Assembly: GCF_000069185.1 (NCBI RefSeq)
Contig: NC_010397.1
Coordinates: forward strand, 1 to 64,000
Source of the DNA: Mycobacteroides abscessus ATCC 19977
Lineage (GTDB): Bacteria > Actinomycetota > Actinomycetes > Mycobacteriales > Mycobacteriaceae
Reading direction: 5' to 3'
DNA: 64,000 bases
Part shown: piece after piece, positions 1 to 11,716 of the stretch
Layout: each line of letters begins with the position of its first letter
Position numbering within the stretch: the first letter of the stretch is position 1
Notes under the pieces: model-generated
Seen by the model: the letters and a program-made list of their open reading frames with translations, nothing else
Told to the model about the DNA's origin: nothing
Database searches by the model: none
Position numbers and translations under genes: made by a program

Positions 1-1476
1 TTGACTGACGAACTGAATTCCCAGTTCACGGCGGTATGGAATACCGTCGTCGCAGAGCTCAACGGTGACGACAATCAATATCTGTCGAGCTTCCCGCCGC
101 TGACCCCGCAACAGCGCGCCTGGCTTACCCTCGTCAAACCACTCACCATGGCCGAGGGTTTTGCGCTGCTTTCGGTCCCCTCGAGCTTCGTGCAGAACGA
201 GATCGAACGGCATCTGCGGGGTCCTATCGTCGAGGCACTTTCCCGCAGGCTCGGCGAGAATGTCGAGTTGGGTGTACGCATCGCGGCGCCGGCCCCTGGC
301 GAAGATTCGGAAGTCGCCGGAGCGGCCCCAGAAGTCGAGCTCGACGAGGTCGATGAGACCACCGAGGCGCTTGCTAGCGCACATGAATCCTGGCCGTCCT
401 ACTTCATCAATCGCCCGGGCGGCGCCGACAAGGCCGAGACACCCGATACGAGCCTCAACGCGCGCTACACCTTCGAATCCTTTGTTATCGGAGCATCCAA
501 CCGGTTCTCCCACGCCGCCGCCGTGGCCGTGTCCGAGGCCCCCGCTCGGGCCTACAACCCGCTGTTCATTTGGGGCGAATCCGGGCTCGGCAAGACACAC
601 CTGCTACACGCCGCCGGGAACTATGCGCAGCGTCTCTTTCCGGGCATGCGGGTCAAGTACGTCTCTACCGAAGAATTCACCAACGACTTCATCAACTCTT
701 TGCGCGATGACCGCCGGGTCGCGTTCAAACGCAGCTACCGCGACATCGACGTTCTCCTCGTCGACGACATCCAGTTCATCGAAGGCAAGGAAGGTATCCA
801 GGAAGAGTTCTTCCACACCTTCAACACCTTGCACAACGCGAACAAGCAGATCGTGATCTCCTCCGACCGGCCACCGAAGGGTCTGGCCACCCTCGAGGAC
901 CGGTTGCGTACCCGCTTCGAATGGGGCCTGATCACCGACGTGCAGCCCCCCGAGCTGGAAACCCGCATCGCGATCCTGCGCAAGAAGGCGCAGATGGATC
1001 GCCTCGATGTGCCCGATGACGTGCTGGAGCTCATCGCGAGCCGCATCGAACGTAATATCCGCGAGCTTGAGGGCGCCTTGATCCGGGTGACCGCCTTCGC
1101 GTCACTGAACAAGTCTCCTATCGAGCTGTCGCTGGCCGAGATCGTGCTGCGCGACCTCATCCCGGATGCCAACGCCATTCAGATCAGCGCTGCCACGATC
1201 ATGGCGGTCACCGCGGAGTACTTCGACACCACCGTCGAGGAACTTCGTGGGCCCGGTAAGACCCGCGCGCTGGCTCAGGCACGTCAGATCGCGATGTACC
1301 TGTGCCGCGAACTGACCGATCTCTCGCTGCCCAAGATCGGCCAGACATTTGGGCGCGACCACACCACGGTCATGTACGCGGACAAGAAGGTTCGTGGCGA
1401 AATGGCGCAGCGGCGTGAGGTTTTCGATCACGTCAAGGAACTCACCGCACGGATCCGACAGCGTTCCCGGCACTGA
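1..1476 (+). CDS. dnaA: Chromosomal replication initiator DnaA
   Basis: DnaA is the AAA+ ATPase that binds DnaA boxes and opens oriC. The 491-residue protein shows domain I at about residues 1-95, an acidic linker, a Walker A GESGLGKT at 192-199, a Walker B LLVDDIQF around 252-259, and the C-terminal DnaA-box reading signature DHTTVMYA at 453-460. It begins with TTG at the first base of the window, as is usual when a chromosome is numbered from dnaA; whatever lies upstream is not visible. The first residues match the mycobacterial family (MTDELNSQF), so the start is trusted. A rho-independent terminator follows the stop after 15 bases, separating dnaA from the origin and dnaN. Confidence 0.98.
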   Translation: MTDELNSQFTAVWNTVVAELNGDDNQYLSSFPPLTPQQRAWLTLVKPLTMAEGFALLSVPSSFVQNEIERHLRGPIVEALSRRLGENVELGVRIAAPAPGEDSEVAGAAPEVELDEVDETTEALASAHESWPSYFINRPGGADKAETPDTSLNARYTFESFVIGASNRFSHAAAVAVSEAPARAYNPLFIWGESGLGKTHLLHAAGNYAQRLFPGMRVKYVSTEEFTNDFINSLRDDRRVAFKRSYRDIDVLLVDDIQFIEGKEGIQEEFFHTFNTLHNANKQIVISSDRPPKGLATLEDRLRTRFEWGLITDVQPPELETRIAILRKKAQMDRLDVPDDVLELIASRIERNIRELEGALIRVTAFASLNKSPIELSLAEIVLRDLIPDANAIQISAATIMAVTAEYFDTTVEELRGPGKTRALAQARQIAMYLCRELTDLSLPKIGQTFGRDHTTVMYADKKVRGEMAQRREVFDHVKELTARIRQRSRH

Positions 1477-1491
1477 CCCAAACCGTCCTCA

Positions 1492-1517
1492 CCCGGCCCC
1501 CGCGGCCGGGTTTTTTT
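1492..1517 (+). terminator. Rho-independent terminator of dnaA
   Basis: A perfect 7-bp stem (CCCGGCC at 1492-1498 pairing with GGCCGGG at 1504-1510) with a 5-base loop is followed at once by seven T residues (1511-1517). This is a textbook intrinsic terminator, uncommon in mycobacteria, which often lack the U tract. It would stop dnaA transcription before it enters oriC. Confidence 0.9.
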
Positions 1518-2168
1518 ATCGCGCCGCGCCGCCGCGCCGTCTCAATACACGGCTATTTCAAGAGTTTTCGAGATTTTTCTCGACGAATTTTTGTCACCTC
1601 GTGTGGCTCACACGTCACATCCACCACAGCTGCCGGTTGTGCACAGGACTGTGGACTGCTGTTGACCAAACCCACGATCGCTTGGGGGTTGCTGAACGAA
1701 TCGCGTCCCTTCCACATCCACCGAATGTCAGTCACATCCGAATCCACAAATTCCTGACAGCCTCGCCGGGCCCCTGGGGTGCGATAACACTTGTCTGTCC
1801 ACAGATTCCACAGCACCTACTAATACTGCTCAAATCTCTATCTAGTCTTTCTCTTTAAAAGCAGCTGTGTGGATGGACGCGTCAACATGGCCCATCCAAC
1901 CGGTAACCCGGCGATGGACGACAGGGGTCTTGCAAGAAACCGATCCGCTTTCCCGACGCGCCGAAAGCATCTACGGTTGTGCTTCGGAAGTCGCATGGCC
2001 TGACGACTTCCCACTCCGAGCGACAGGACCTGTGCACGGTGCCCCGGTGAACACCGGACGGCTGCCCGATGCGCTGTCAGTCTTGTCACCCGGACGTGCC
2101 ACGATGGCCATCACGGATTTTTGTGTGAACACCGTCCGACCTGGACAACGAGGAAGCGAAGGGTATTC
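1518..2168. other. oriC: Origin of replication (oriC), dnaA-dnaN intergenic region
   Basis: The roughly 650-base gap between dnaA and dnaN is the mycobacterial oriC position. DnaA-box-like nonamers, compared with TTGTCCACA/TTATCCACA, are TTGTGCACA at 1637-1645, CTGTCCACA at 1795-1803 (one mismatch each), and weaker two-mismatch copies at 1650-1658 (minus strand), 1740-1748 and 1868-1876 (minus strand). An AT-rich stretch at about 1812-1860, striking in this GC-rich sequence, directly follows the 1795 box and is the best candidate for the unwinding element. No convincing protein gene is seen here. None of the boxes is a perfect match, as is common in mycobacterial origins. Confidence 0.88.
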
Positions 2169-3368
2169 ATGGATCTCGCGAGCCCCACTGCCGCAGACAC
2201 CAGCCTGAAGTTCAGGGTCGCGCGGGACGATTTCGCCGATTCGGTGGCCTGGGTCGCACGCAGCTTGCCCTCCCGGCCGACGGTTCCGGTGTTGGCCGGC
2301 GTGCTGCTGACCGCGCACGACACGGGTTTGACACTGTCGGGTTTCGACTACGAGGTGTCCGCGCAGGTAAAGGTCCCGGCGGAGGTAGCCGCGGCAGGCA
2401 ATGCGCTGGTATCCGGCCGGTTGCTTTCCGATATCACCCGGTCGCTGCCCAACAAGCCCGTCGATGTGGCGCTGGAGGGCACTCGACTGCTCATCAGTTG
2501 TGGGAGCGCCAAGTTCTCGCTGCCGAGCATGCCGGTTGAGGATTACCCGGCTCTGCCCTCGCTGCCGGAAGAAACGGGTGCGCTGGGTGCCGATGTGTTT
2601 TCTGAGGCCATCGGGCAGGTCGCCGTGGCTGCCGGCAAAGACGACACACTGCCGATGTTGACCGGTATTCGTGTCGAAATAAACGGTGACACAGTGGTTT
2701 TGGCTGCGACTGACCGCTTCCGCTTGGCGGTCCGTGAGCTGAATTGGACATCGGGGTCCGGTGAAACGAGCGCTGCGGTGCTGGTACCGGCGAAGACGTT
2801 GTCGGAAGCCGCAAAGTCGGCATCCAGTGGGTCGGACGTGCAACTGGCGCTGGGCGCCGGGTCGGCGATCGGATCTGAGGGCCTGCTCGGTATCGTCAGC
2901 GATGGCAAGCGCAGCACTACCCGCCTGCTTGACGCTGAGTTCCCCAAGTTCCGTCAGTTGTTGCCGACCGAGCACACGGCCTTGGCGACGATTGCCATCT
3001 CGGAGCTGGTTGAGGCCATCAAGCGTGTGGCGTTGGTCGCCGATCGTGGCGCACAGATCCGGTTGGAGTTTGAGCCGGGGTTGCTGCGGCTGTCGGCGGG
3101 TGCGGACGATGTGGGCCGTGCGGAGGAAGAACTCGAGGTTGAGTTCGTCGGAGAGCCGCTCACGATCGCCTTCAATCCGACGTATCTGACCGACGGGCTG
3201 GGGTCGCTGCACTCGAACCGGGTGACCTTCGGGTTCACCACACCCAGTCGCCCGGCGGTGTTACGTCCCGCTGATGACGATCAAAGCTCGCCGGAAGGCT
3301 CCGGGCCGTTTACGGCGGCGCAAACTGACTATGTCTATCTATTGATGCCGGTGCGTCTGCCCGGCTAG
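2169..3368 (+). CDS. dnaN: DNA polymerase III beta sliding clamp
   Basis: DnaN forms the dimeric ring that tethers DNA polymerase III to template DNA. The 399-residue protein has the three-domain clamp length (402 in M. tuberculosis) and family segments such as the central [12 protein letters not shown] and a C-terminus ending [12 protein letters not shown]. The ATG at 2169 ([10 protein letters not shown]) is preferred over an in-frame start 48 bases upstream because a purine-rich GAAGGG precedes it and the shorter N-terminus fits the family. It lies downstream of oriC and is followed by gnd after 50 bases. Transcription probably starts from a promoter inside or at the edge of oriC; I could not fix one. 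Confidence 0.96.
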   Translation: MDLASPTAADTSLKFRVARDDFADSVAWVARSLPSRPTVPVLAGVLLTAHDTGLTLSGFDYEVSAQVKVPAEVAAAGNALVSGRLLSDITRSLPNKPVDVALEGTRLLISCGSAKFSLPSMPVEDYPALPSLPEETGALGADVFSEAIGQVAVAAGKDDTLPMLTGIRVEINGDTVVLAATDRFRLAVRELNWTSGSGETSAAVLVPAKTLSEAAKSASSGSDVQLALGAGSAIGSEGLLGIVSDGKRSTTRLLDAEFPKFRQLLPTEHTALATIAISELVEAIKRVALVADRGAQIRLEFEPGLLRLSAGADDVGRAEEELEVEFVGEPLTIAFNPTYLTDGLGSLHSNRVTFGFTTPSRPAVLRPADDDQSSPEGSGPFTAAQTDYVYLLMPVRLPG

Positions 3369-3418
3369 GGCTTGCGCTCCTAACAGCATCACGGACTGGT
3401 CATCGGAGGTTATGGGTC

Positions 3419-4312
3419 ATGCAGCTGGGTTTGGTCGGGCTAGGCAAGATGGGTTTCAACATGCGCGACCGGTTGCGTGCCGGCGGCCATGAGGTGATCG
3501 GATACGACCCTCGGCCCGAGGTCACCGACGTGCCGTCACTGAAAGGGCTGGCCGAGGCGCTCGACGCGCCGCGCGTCGTTTGGGTGATGGTGCCATCGGG
3601 CCCGATCACCCAGCAGACAATCGCCGAGCTATCGGAGGAATTGTCCGAGGGCGACCTCGTCATAGACGGCGGTAACTCACGGTTCACCGAGGACAAGCCG
3701 AACGCAGATCTACTGGCGGCCAAGGGTATTGGTTATATCGACGCCGGAGTCTCCGGTGGGGTGTGGGGCAAAGAAAACGGCTACGGGCTCATGGTCGGCG
3801 GCAGTGACGAGGATGTGGCGCGGGCGATGCCGATCTTCGACACACTGCGTCCCGAGGGTGAGCGCGCCGACGGCTTTGTCCACGCGGGCCCTGTGGGAGC
3901 CGGCCACTACGCAAAGATGATCCATAACGGCATCGAGTACGGGCTCATGCACGCCTATGCGGAGGGTTATGAGTTGCTGGCCGCCGAGCCACTCATCACC
4001 GACGTGCAGGCGGTGCTGCAGGCGTGGACCAAGGGCACCGTGGTGCGGTCTTGGCTGCTAGACCTGCTGGCCAAGGCCTTGAAGGAAGACCCCGGCTTCG
4101 ATGCTATTTCGGGGTACACGGAAGATTCCGGTGAGGGCCGCTGGACCGTGGAAGAAGCAATTAATCATCGGGTTCCGGCGCCGGTCATCGCGGCCTCGCT
4201 ATTCGCGAGATTCGCGTCACGGCAAGAGGACTCACCGGCAATGAAGGCTGTCTCGGCATTGCGCAACCAGTTTGGTGGCCACGCGGTCAAGCGCGTGGGC
4301 CTTTCCGGCTGA
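3419..4312 (+). CDS. gnd: 6-phosphogluconate dehydrogenase, short decarboxylating type
   Basis: This enzyme oxidises 6-phosphogluconate to ribulose 5-phosphate, CO2 and NAD(P)H. At 297 residues it is the short form (about 300 residues) rather than the 470-residue pentose-phosphate enzyme. It has an N-terminal Rossmann GLVGLGKMG at residues 4-12, the substrate motif [10 protein letters not shown] near 106-115 and the catalytic region [13 protein letters not shown] near 162-174. A GGAGG sits just before the ATG. It lies between dnaN and recF in every mycobacterial origin I know, and its 3' end is 19 bases from the recF start, so the two are probably co-transcribed. The symbol gnd is conventional at this locus; cofactor preference cannot be read here. 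Confidence 0.93.
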   Translation: MQLGLVGLGKMGFNMRDRLRAGGHEVIGYDPRPEVTDVPSLKGLAEALDAPRVVWVMVPSGPITQQTIAELSEELSEGDLVIDGGNSRFTEDKPNADLLAAKGIGYIDAGVSGGVWGKENGYGLMVGGSDEDVARAMPIFDTLRPEGERADGFVHAGPVGAGHYAKMIHNGIEYGLMHAYAEGYELLAAEPLITDVQAVLQAWTKGTVVRSWLLDLLAKALKEDPGFDAISGYTEDSGEGRWTVEEAINHRVPAPVIAASLFARFASRQEDSPAMKAVSALRNQFGGHAVKRVGLSG

Positions 4313-4331
4313 GGGAGGCGCGCGGACCGAG

Positions 4332-5480
4332 GTGTATGTACGACAGCTGGGATTACGGGACTTCCGGTCATGGGAGCGTGTCAACCTGGAACTCGAGCCC
4401 GGCCGCACGGTGTTCGTCGGACCGAACGGCTACGGCAAGACGAATCTTGTTGAGGCACTCTGGTATTCATCGACGTTGGGTTCGCACCGGGTAGCCACGG
4501 ACGCGCCCTTGATTCGTACTGGAGCCGAGCGCGCCGTGGTATCGACCATTGTGGTCAATGATGGTCGTGAGTTGGCGATCGATCTGGAGATTGCCGCGGG
4601 GCGTGCCAATAAGGCCAGGGTCAACCGATCTCCGGTGCGCAGTCCCCGCGAGGTTTTGGGGATTTTGCACGCGGTGCTCTTCGCGCCCGAAGATTTGTCC
4701 TTGGTGCGTGGAGATCCCGCGGATCGTCGCCGATTCCTGGACGATCTGCTGATTCAACGGCGTCCGCGGATGGCCGGGGTGCGTGCCGACTACGACAAGG
4801 TGCTGCGGCAGCGGACCGCGCTGCTGAAGACCGCCATGGCGGCATTGCGGCAACGTCATGATCAAAGTGTGCTGGACACGTTGGACGTGTGGGATGGGCA
4901 TCTGGTGGCACACGGCGCCGAATTGCTTTCGGCGCGTATCGAATTGGTGGGCGAGCTGCACCCGCTGGTGGAAAAGTCGTATCAGCTCCTGGCTCCGGCG
5001 TCACGCCCCGCGGATATCGCGTACCGCAGCAGTGTCGAGGGCGTCGAGGCAGGGCTGTCTGTGGAGCATCTGGCGGATGCGTTGCAGGCCGGATTGGTGG
5101 CGAAACGCTCGGCGGAAATAGAACGTGGCGTCTGTCTGGTCGGTCCGCACCGCGACGACCTGGAATTGCGGCTGGGAGACGGGCCTGCGAAGGGATTCGC
5201 CAGTCACGGTGAATCGTGGTCCTTTGCGTTGGCACTGCGGCTGGCGGCATTCGACCTGCTGCGTGCCGACGGCACGGATCCGGTGTTAATGCTTGATGAC
5301 GTTTTCGCCGAGCTCGACGGTGCCCGGCGAAGGTCCTTGGCCACGGTGGCCGCAGATGCCGAGCAAGTTTTGGTGACGGCGGCGGTCCCGGACGACGTTC
5401 CTGAGGAATTGTCGGCACGCACGGTTACCGTTGAGGTGCAGGAAGGCCCCGCGGGACGAAAGTCGGTGGCACATGAGTGA
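4332..5480 (+). CDS. recF: DNA replication/repair ATPase RecF
   Basis: RecF is an SMC-like ATPase that loads RecA at gapped DNA and helps restart forks. The protein begins (V)[13 protein letters not shown], carries Walker [10 protein letters not shown] at about residues 30-38, the ABC signature region near VGPHRDDL and a Walker [12 protein letters not shown] toward the C-terminus. I chose the GTG at 4332, giving 382 residues against 385 in M. tuberculosis; an in-frame ATG 60 bases upstream lies inside gnd and would add an unrelated tail. GGGAGG lies about 13 bases before the GTG. The 3' end overlaps the next gene by 8 bases, so recF and dciA are translationally coupled. Confidence 0.96.
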   Translation: MYVRQLGLRDFRSWERVNLELEPGRTVFVGPNGYGKTNLVEALWYSSTLGSHRVATDAPLIRTGAERAVVSTIVVNDGRELAIDLEIAAGRANKARVNRSPVRSPREVLGILHAVLFAPEDLSLVRGDPADRRRFLDDLLIQRRPRMAGVRADYDKVLRQRTALLKTAMAALRQRHDQSVLDTLDVWDGHLVAHGAELLSARIELVGELHPLVEKSYQLLAPASRPADIAYRSSVEGVEAGLSVEHLADALQAGLVAKRSAEIERGVCLVGPHRDDLELRLGDGPAKGFASHGESWSFALALRLAAFDLLRADGTDPVLMLDDVFAELDGARRRSLATVAADAEQVLVTAAVPDDVPEELSARTVTVEVQEGPAGRKSVAHE

Positions 5481-6024
5481 GGAAGAGGCCTGGCCGCCGG
5501 AGCACCTGGCCGGGGTGAAGGGCATGGATTTGGTGCGCCGGGTCTTGGAGGAGGCCCGGGGCGCGGCCAAGCAGCAAGGGAAAGACATCGGGCGTGGTGG
5601 ACGTTCGCCGGAGCAGCGCCGGCGGGTCGCCGGTGGTCGTCGCACGTGGTCGGGACCGGGCCCGGACGCCCGCGATCCACAGTTGTTGGGAAGGGCCGCA
5701 GGTGATTTAGCGAAGCGCCGCGGGTGGTCTTCGCGCGTCTCGGAGGGCGCGGTGTTTGGGCGGTGGGAGGCCGTCGTGGGCGAGCAGATCGCCGCACATG
5801 CGACACCGACCGCGTTGAACGAGGGGGTGCTTACGGTGGCCGCGGAGTCCACGGCGTGGGCGACACAGCTCCGATTGGTGCAGGCACAGCTGCTGGCGAA
5901 GATCGCCGCGGCCATCGGTGACGGCGTGGTGACGAGTTTAAAGATTTCCGGGCCGACGGCGCCGTCATGGCGGAAGGGGCCACGGCATATCGCCGGACGG
6001 GGTCCCCGGGACACGTACGGTTGA
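5473..6024 (+). CDS. dciA: DciA-family helicase loader (DUF721)
   Basis: A 183-residue protein starting [28 protein letters not shown], with a basic linker at about 35-70 and a C-terminal DUF721 domain (roughly 70-165) that includes [20 protein letters not shown]. Family knowledge: DUF721 proteins in bacteria without DnaC/DnaI are DciA, which interacts with DnaB and loads the replicative helicase; the M. tuberculosis counterpart is Rv0004. The start overlaps the recF stop by 8 bases. Its place among dnaA, dnaN, recF and gyrB fits a replication role. Confidence 0.92.
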   Translation: MSEEEAWPPEHLAGVKGMDLVRRVLEEARGAAKQQGKDIGRGGRSPEQRRRVAGGRRTWSGPGPDARDPQLLGRAAGDLAKRRGWSSRVSEGAVFGRWEAVVGEQIAAHATPTALNEGVLTVAAESTAWATQLRLVQAQLLAKIAAAIGDGVVTSLKISGPTAPSWRKGPRHIAGRGPRDTYG

Positions 6025-8276
<2,252 letters not shown>

Positions 8277-8280
8277 CCGC

Positions 8281-8335
8281 GGCGGGGTAACCCGCCCAGG
8301 TAGTTCAAGATTCAATTTGGTCTTGAATCTTTTCG
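8281..8335 (+). terminator. Tandem hairpin terminator after gyrB
   Basis: Two hairpins lie just behind gyrB. The first is GGCGGG (8281-8286) with CCCGCC (8291-8296) around a GTAA loop. The second is AAGATTCAA (8307-8315) with TTGAATCTT (8323-8331), ending in a short T run. Together they form a plausible transcription stop that isolates gyrB from the accessory island. Confidence 0.7.
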
Positions 8336-8408
8336 TTCCAGCGGAACCGATTCCGGCGTTGTGCCGTCGTACTTACGAGTACATCAACGGCCGGAGGGAA
8401 ATGCCTAG

Positions 8409-9620
8409 ATGGGTGAGAAGTTCAGTGTTGATATCGAGAAGCTCGCGGGTTTCGGTGGCGGGGTCCAAGACCTAGCGGCCTATGTGGGCAAGGTTCAGGG
8501 TTTGGTCGATTCAGACGCCGGCCCGAAGAATGGCTGGGAGGGACTAATGTCCCAGCTCAAAGGCCCATTCGAGCAGACCAAGACGGACACGTCTCAGCGA
8601 TATGACAAGCGTCAAATTGCCGTGTACATGACGGGCAATGAGTTGATCTCGTTGGCGAACGTCTACAAGGAACAAGAGAATAAGACCGGGGCCAAGATCA
8701 GATCCGCTGCGGCCCCGTTGCCCGGACATGACTCTCCGCAGGCTGGCGATGCGACCACGACGGCTGCGCATCTTGCGACCGGCGATCTTCCGGACCTGGC
8801 GGCTCCCAAAGAAGAGGAAGCCGATGTACGGGAACTTATCAAGGGCACCATCGGTTGGATTGCCGATGCAGATGAAGGCGTACAGAAGGCCGTTGGGTGG
8901 AGCCCGATCAATGACACGTTCGAAAAGGTCATTGGCAACTGGGCCGAACTGACCCGCATCGGCAATGTCTACGAAAAAGCCGGCAAGGGTATGGAGGGCG
9001 CCGGCAAATCTTTGGCGACCATGACCACGCAGTCAGGTTCACATTGGGATGGCAAGGCGGCCCAGGCTTTTGATGACTACTCGGCGGATTTGAGCAAGGC
9101 CTTGGAGGCAGAGGCTCCGCTGACGAAAGTGATCAAGGACTGCCTAGATGTCCTGGTTGACCAGATCAAGAAACTGGTCAAATCGATTGCCGAGCTGGTC
9201 GTCAAGAAATTCGAAGAGTCATACACGATCAAGGATTGGAAGGGAAAGCTCAAGTTCCTTGCGAAGAAGATTCCGTTCGCCGGGACGCTCGCTGAGATTG
9301 GCACGTTAGCAAATATTCTCAGGCAAGTCTGGAATGAGGCAACGAAGTTAGTTGACCAGGTCCAAAAGGCCGTGGACCTGGTGAAGTCCGTTATCGAGTT
9401 CTTCAAGGATCCGGCGGGATACCTGAAGCAGAAGGGATCCGATGCGCTGAACAAGGCGGTGGACGGTGCCCTGGATAAGGCGGGTATCGAAAGCGACTCA
9501 GGCAAGCAGCTGGCCAAGGACCTACCGGCCGCGATTGTGGCAGCCGGTGACTACGCGGGGGCACCTGACGGAGGGCTTCCTGTAGCTGCGGGTAGCACAC
9601 CCTGGGATGACGGCAACTGA
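8409..9620 (+). CDS. WXG-containing type VII secretion substrate-like protein
   Basis: A 403-residue, mostly helical, lysine-rich protein that I cannot name. It has two W-x-G turns, W43-E-G45 and W213-D-G215, each inside predicted amphipathic helices (for example SHWDGKAAQAFDDYSADL). This suggests two WXG100/EspB-like helical hairpins in one chain joined by an acidic linker at about 105-145. The C-terminal third (about 235-350) is lysine-rich with amphipathic hydrophobic stretches and ends in a glycine-rich tail. There is no signal peptide. The ATG overlaps a run of purines (GGAGGGAAATGCCTAG). Its stop overlaps the start of the next small gene by one base (TGATG), and a lipoprotein gene follows, so the three form one operon. 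An ESX-exported effector or channel-associated protein is inferred; the target is unknown. Confidence 0.72.
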   Translation: MGEKFSVDIEKLAGFGGGVQDLAAYVGKVQGLVDSDAGPKNGWEGLMSQLKGPFEQTKTDTSQRYDKRQIAVYMTGNELISLANVYKEQENKTGAKIRSAAAPLPGHDSPQAGDATTTAAHLATGDLPDLAAPKEEEADVRELIKGTIGWIADADEGVQKAVGWSPINDTFEKVIGNWAELTRIGNVYEKAGKGMEGAGKSLATMTTQSGSHWDGKAAQAFDDYSADLSKALEAEAPLTKVIKDCLDVLVDQIKKLVKSIAELVVKKFEESYTIKDWKGKLKFLAKKIPFAGTLAEIGTLANILRQVWNEATKLVDQVQKAVDLVKSVIEFFKDPAGYLKQKGSDALNKAVDGALDKAGIESDSGKQLAKDLPAAIVAAGDYAGAPDGGLPVAAGSTPWDDGN

Positions 9621-9847
9621 TGATTGATATCCCCGATGATCCAGATCTGCGGGCGCTGGTGCTCAAAGTGATGGATGGTGTAGCCGAGATGGAAACCGTT
9701 CGGCTCGAGGTTGAACAGTTCGCAGACACCCCGATTGACCCAACCTTGGGCATGGAAGAGGAGAAGCCTCCGCCGTTACTGACACCCAGCGATCTCGAAG
9801 AAGACGATTTCTATCAGTTCAACAATCCGTTCGGTCCGAGGAAGTGA
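9620..9847 (+). CDS. Small acidic protein with C-terminal DLEEDDFYQF motif
   Basis: A 75-residue protein of unknown function. It has an acidic, probably helical N-terminal half (residues 1-35), a proline-rich stretch (50-56), and the motif D-L-E-E-D-D-F-Y-Q-F at residues 58-67. The same motif ends a second small protein at 14060-14284 in this island. The coding bases of the two motifs differ at six synonymous codon positions while the residues are kept, which points to selection on the peptide. It starts on the last base of the preceding WXG gene and ends one base before a lipoprotein gene. A chaperone, adaptor or secretion-tag role for the ESX-like module is a guess from context. Confidence 0.7.
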   Translation: MIDIPDDPDLRALVLKVMDGVAEMETVRLEVEQFADTPIDPTLGMEEEKPPPLLTPSDLEEDDFYQFNNPFGPRK

Positions 9848-9848
9848 T

Positions 9849-10436
9849 ATGAACAAGCAAGCAGGGGCACTAGCGCTGGCAGTGCTGGGCCTGGCGATGG
9901 GATGCCAGTCGCAAAAGACAGAGCCCTCCGGAGCATCGTCGAGCTCCCCGGAGCCCACAGCCACCACGTCTTCATCCTCATCGGAGGCGAAAACTTCTGG
10001 CTTCCAACCATTTACCCCCACGACCGATGCCTGCAGCCTTGTTGCTCCGGAGCAACTGAATTCACAAGGCACCGCGCCGATCACCTCGCGCGCCAGGGAG
10101 TCGTCGAACAGGATTGTTCAGTGCTCATATAAGGAAGCTGGCGGCCATGAGGTGTTGAACATCAAGCTGTTCAAGAATTCGGATGGGGCGGCCAACTTCC
10201 GGTCGATTCACGTCCGGATTCTCGAATCCGAGGGCGCACAAATTTACGTTATGAAGGATGAGCCGAACGAATGTGAGGCGGGGTTGGTGAACTCCGAGGA
10301 CAACATCGTGCAGTTCGAATTCGAGCCTGGAGACGCAGCGGTCTCTTCGGCGGCGCTACCTGCTGGCCAAACGTGGTGTGATTTCTCTGCGCCGGTGCTC
10401 GCGGAAGCGAACAAGAAGCTGGGCTGGACCAAGTAG
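9849..10436 (+). CDS. Lipoprotein, DUF3558-like
   Basis: A 195-residue exported protein. A short basic N-terminus and hydrophobic stretch end in a lipobox LAMGC with the acylated Cys near residue 19, followed by a Ser/Thr/Pro/Glu-rich linker (20-55). The globular part begins DACSLVAPEQL and has further Cys in IVQCSY, NECEAG and WCDFSA, the pattern of mycobacterial DUF3558 lipoproteins. It would sit on the outer face of the membrane. It is the third gene of the WXG/DDFYQF operon (one base after the previous stop). The stop codon lies inside a perfect 19-bp inverted repeat shared with the converging operon. Confidence 0.8.
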   Translation: MNKQAGALALAVLGLAMGCQSQKTEPSGASSSSPEPTATTSSSSSEAKTSGFQPFTPTTDACSLVAPEQLNSQGTAPITSRARESSNRIVQCSYKEAGGHEVLNIKLFKNSDGAANFRSIHVRILESEGAQIYVMKDEPNECEAGLVNSEDNIVQFEFEPGDAAVSSAALPAGQTWCDFSAPVLAEANKKLGWTK

Positions 10437-10485
10437 AAGTAAAGCCTTTGGGTGACTGCGCTAGTTACCCAAAGGCTTTACTTCT
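10435..10485. terminator. Bidirectional hairpin terminator between converging operons
   Basis: A perfect 19-bp inverted repeat (AGAAGTAAAGCCTTTGGGT at 10435-10453 with its complement at 10467-10485) surrounds a 13-base loop. The left arm starts within the TAG of the lipoprotein gene and the right arm ends on the first base of the reverse-strand stop (TCA, 10485-10487). Runs of AAG/CTT at the base of the stem give weak U-tracts both ways. It should end transcripts from both sides. Confidence 0.85.
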
Positions 10486-11699
10486 CACTCGAATTCGACG
10501 TCCCAGCCGAGTTTCTTGTACCGCCGCTTCTCGCGTTCCTGGGCCTGCTTGTCGGCCTTCTCTTGCTCGCTCCAGTCACCGATGACGGCCGGAGACGCCT
10601 TGGGCAGGTCACCCATGAACTCATAGGTGTTATCGAGATTGATCAGGATGGCCGGCGTCTCATGCTCGTCATCATCTTCGCCGTGACCGCCCTTGCCGTG
10701 CGCGCCCGCGCCGCCCATCATGCCCATAGGTCCCATGGCGCCCCCGCGCACGCCGGCCGCGCCGATGGCAGCGGGGTTGGCACCTGCGCCGCTGGTGGCC
10801 CCGCCCGGAAGTCCTCCGCCGGCGCGCAACGCGCTTGCACCGCCGGCCGTGCCCGAGGCGAGGCCGGTGCCGCCAGCCGATCCGGATGGACCGTAGCCTG
10901 CCGCAGTGGTCGACCCCAGCGGGAGGCCGGAACCGCCTGTGCCCGTTCCGGATCCGGAGCCAAACGGTGAACTACCGCCTGCACCCGAACCCGAGCCGGC
11001 GCCTTGGCCGCCGCCAGCACCGCTGCCGGATCCGGAGCCAGCCCCTTGCCCTTGCCCGCCTTGTCCGTCTCCATTGGCGAGTTGTGGCTTGGTGTTCTTG
11101 TCTGCCAGGCCGTCGGTGCCGCCGCCTGGGGATTGCGGCTTGCTGTCGGAGCCACCGCCAGCGGAGTTTCCGCCACCCCCGCCACCGCTGCCGCCGCCTC
11201 CACCCGGCTGCTGGATAGCGCCGGAGCCGGAGTTATCCGAAGCAGCGTCGTCAATCTTGGGACGGGTGACGTCGAGCGGCTCGGTGTACAGACGTTCGGC
11301 CTCAGCCCGAACAGCCTCCAGGAGTTTCTGTTTGGCATCCTTGTCGGTGTTGTCGGGAGGCACCGGGTACATCTGCGGCACGCGGCCCGCATTCGTCAGG
11401 CAGGCACCGTCCTGTGTGAGAGCGTTCTGCAGCTTCCCGGCCTTGGCCGCGATGCCGTCATCGGCCTGAAGTTCCTGGTACTTGGCTTTAAGTGATTGAC
11501 GGGCGGCATCCGGTCCGTCGCCGGTCCAGATTCGCTCCATGGTGCTTGCGGCGCGAGTGTACTGTTCGGCGGAGTCTGACACTTTGGAATAGATGTCGCT
11601 CCATGACTGGGCCAAATTAAAGGCGTTGTCGGGCTTCAGCTGACTAAGCTTGCCCACGATCTCGGCATGTGACATGCCATCCCAGCCATCACCGGACAT
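10485..11699 (-). CDS. Glycine-rich WXG/PPE-like secretion substrate with PAVIG tail
   Basis: A 404-residue protein starting MSGDGWDGMSHAEIVGKL. Residues 1-130 are helical and include an N-terminal W6-D-G8 and an internal IWTGDGPDAARQSL, typical of WXG/PPE-like ESX substrates. Residues about 150-330 are Gly/Ser/Ala-rich low-complexity repeats. The C-terminus is compact and charged: an acidic/His patch (GEDDDEHETPAILINLD) followed by SPAVIGDW and a basic end. This layout, with an N-terminal helical bundle, disordered Gly linker and conserved PxVIG tail, recurs among actinobacterial ESX-associated proteins. It is the last of three minus-strand genes (132-residue helical protein, lipoprotein, this), 17 bases after the lipoprotein stop. 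Confidence 0.75.
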   Translation of the reverse strand: MSGDGWDGMSHAEIVGKLSQLKPDNAFNLAQSWSDIYSKVSDSAEQYTRAASTMERIWTGDGPDAARQSLKAKYQELQADDGIAAKAGKLQNALTQDGACLTNAGRVPQMYPVPPDNTDKDAKQKLLEAVRAEAERLYTEPLDVTRPKIDDAASDNSGSGAIQQPGGGGGSGGGGGGNSAGGGSDSKPQSPGGGTDGLADKNTKPQLANGDGQGGQGQGAGSGSGSGAGGGQGAGSGSGAGGSSPFGSGSGTGTGGSGLPLGSTTAAGYGPSGSAGGTGLASGTAGGASALRAGGGLPGGATSGAGANPAAIGAAGVRGGAMGPMGMMGGAGAHGKGGHGEDDDEHETPAILINLDNTYEFMGDLPKASPAVIGDWSEQEKADKQAQEREKRRYKKLGWDVEFE

Positions 11700-11716
11700 G
11701 GTTGTTACCTCTCATG

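Noticed and set aside
1867..2208. A 113-codon plus-strand frame in oriC
   Set aside because: No ribosome site, overlaps the dnaN start, and translation resembles no protein; it is origin sequence.
1971..3212. A 413-codon minus-strand frame across oriC and dnaN
   Set aside because: Shadow of dnaN and of the origin region, with Arg/Gln-rich nonsense composition and no ribosome site.
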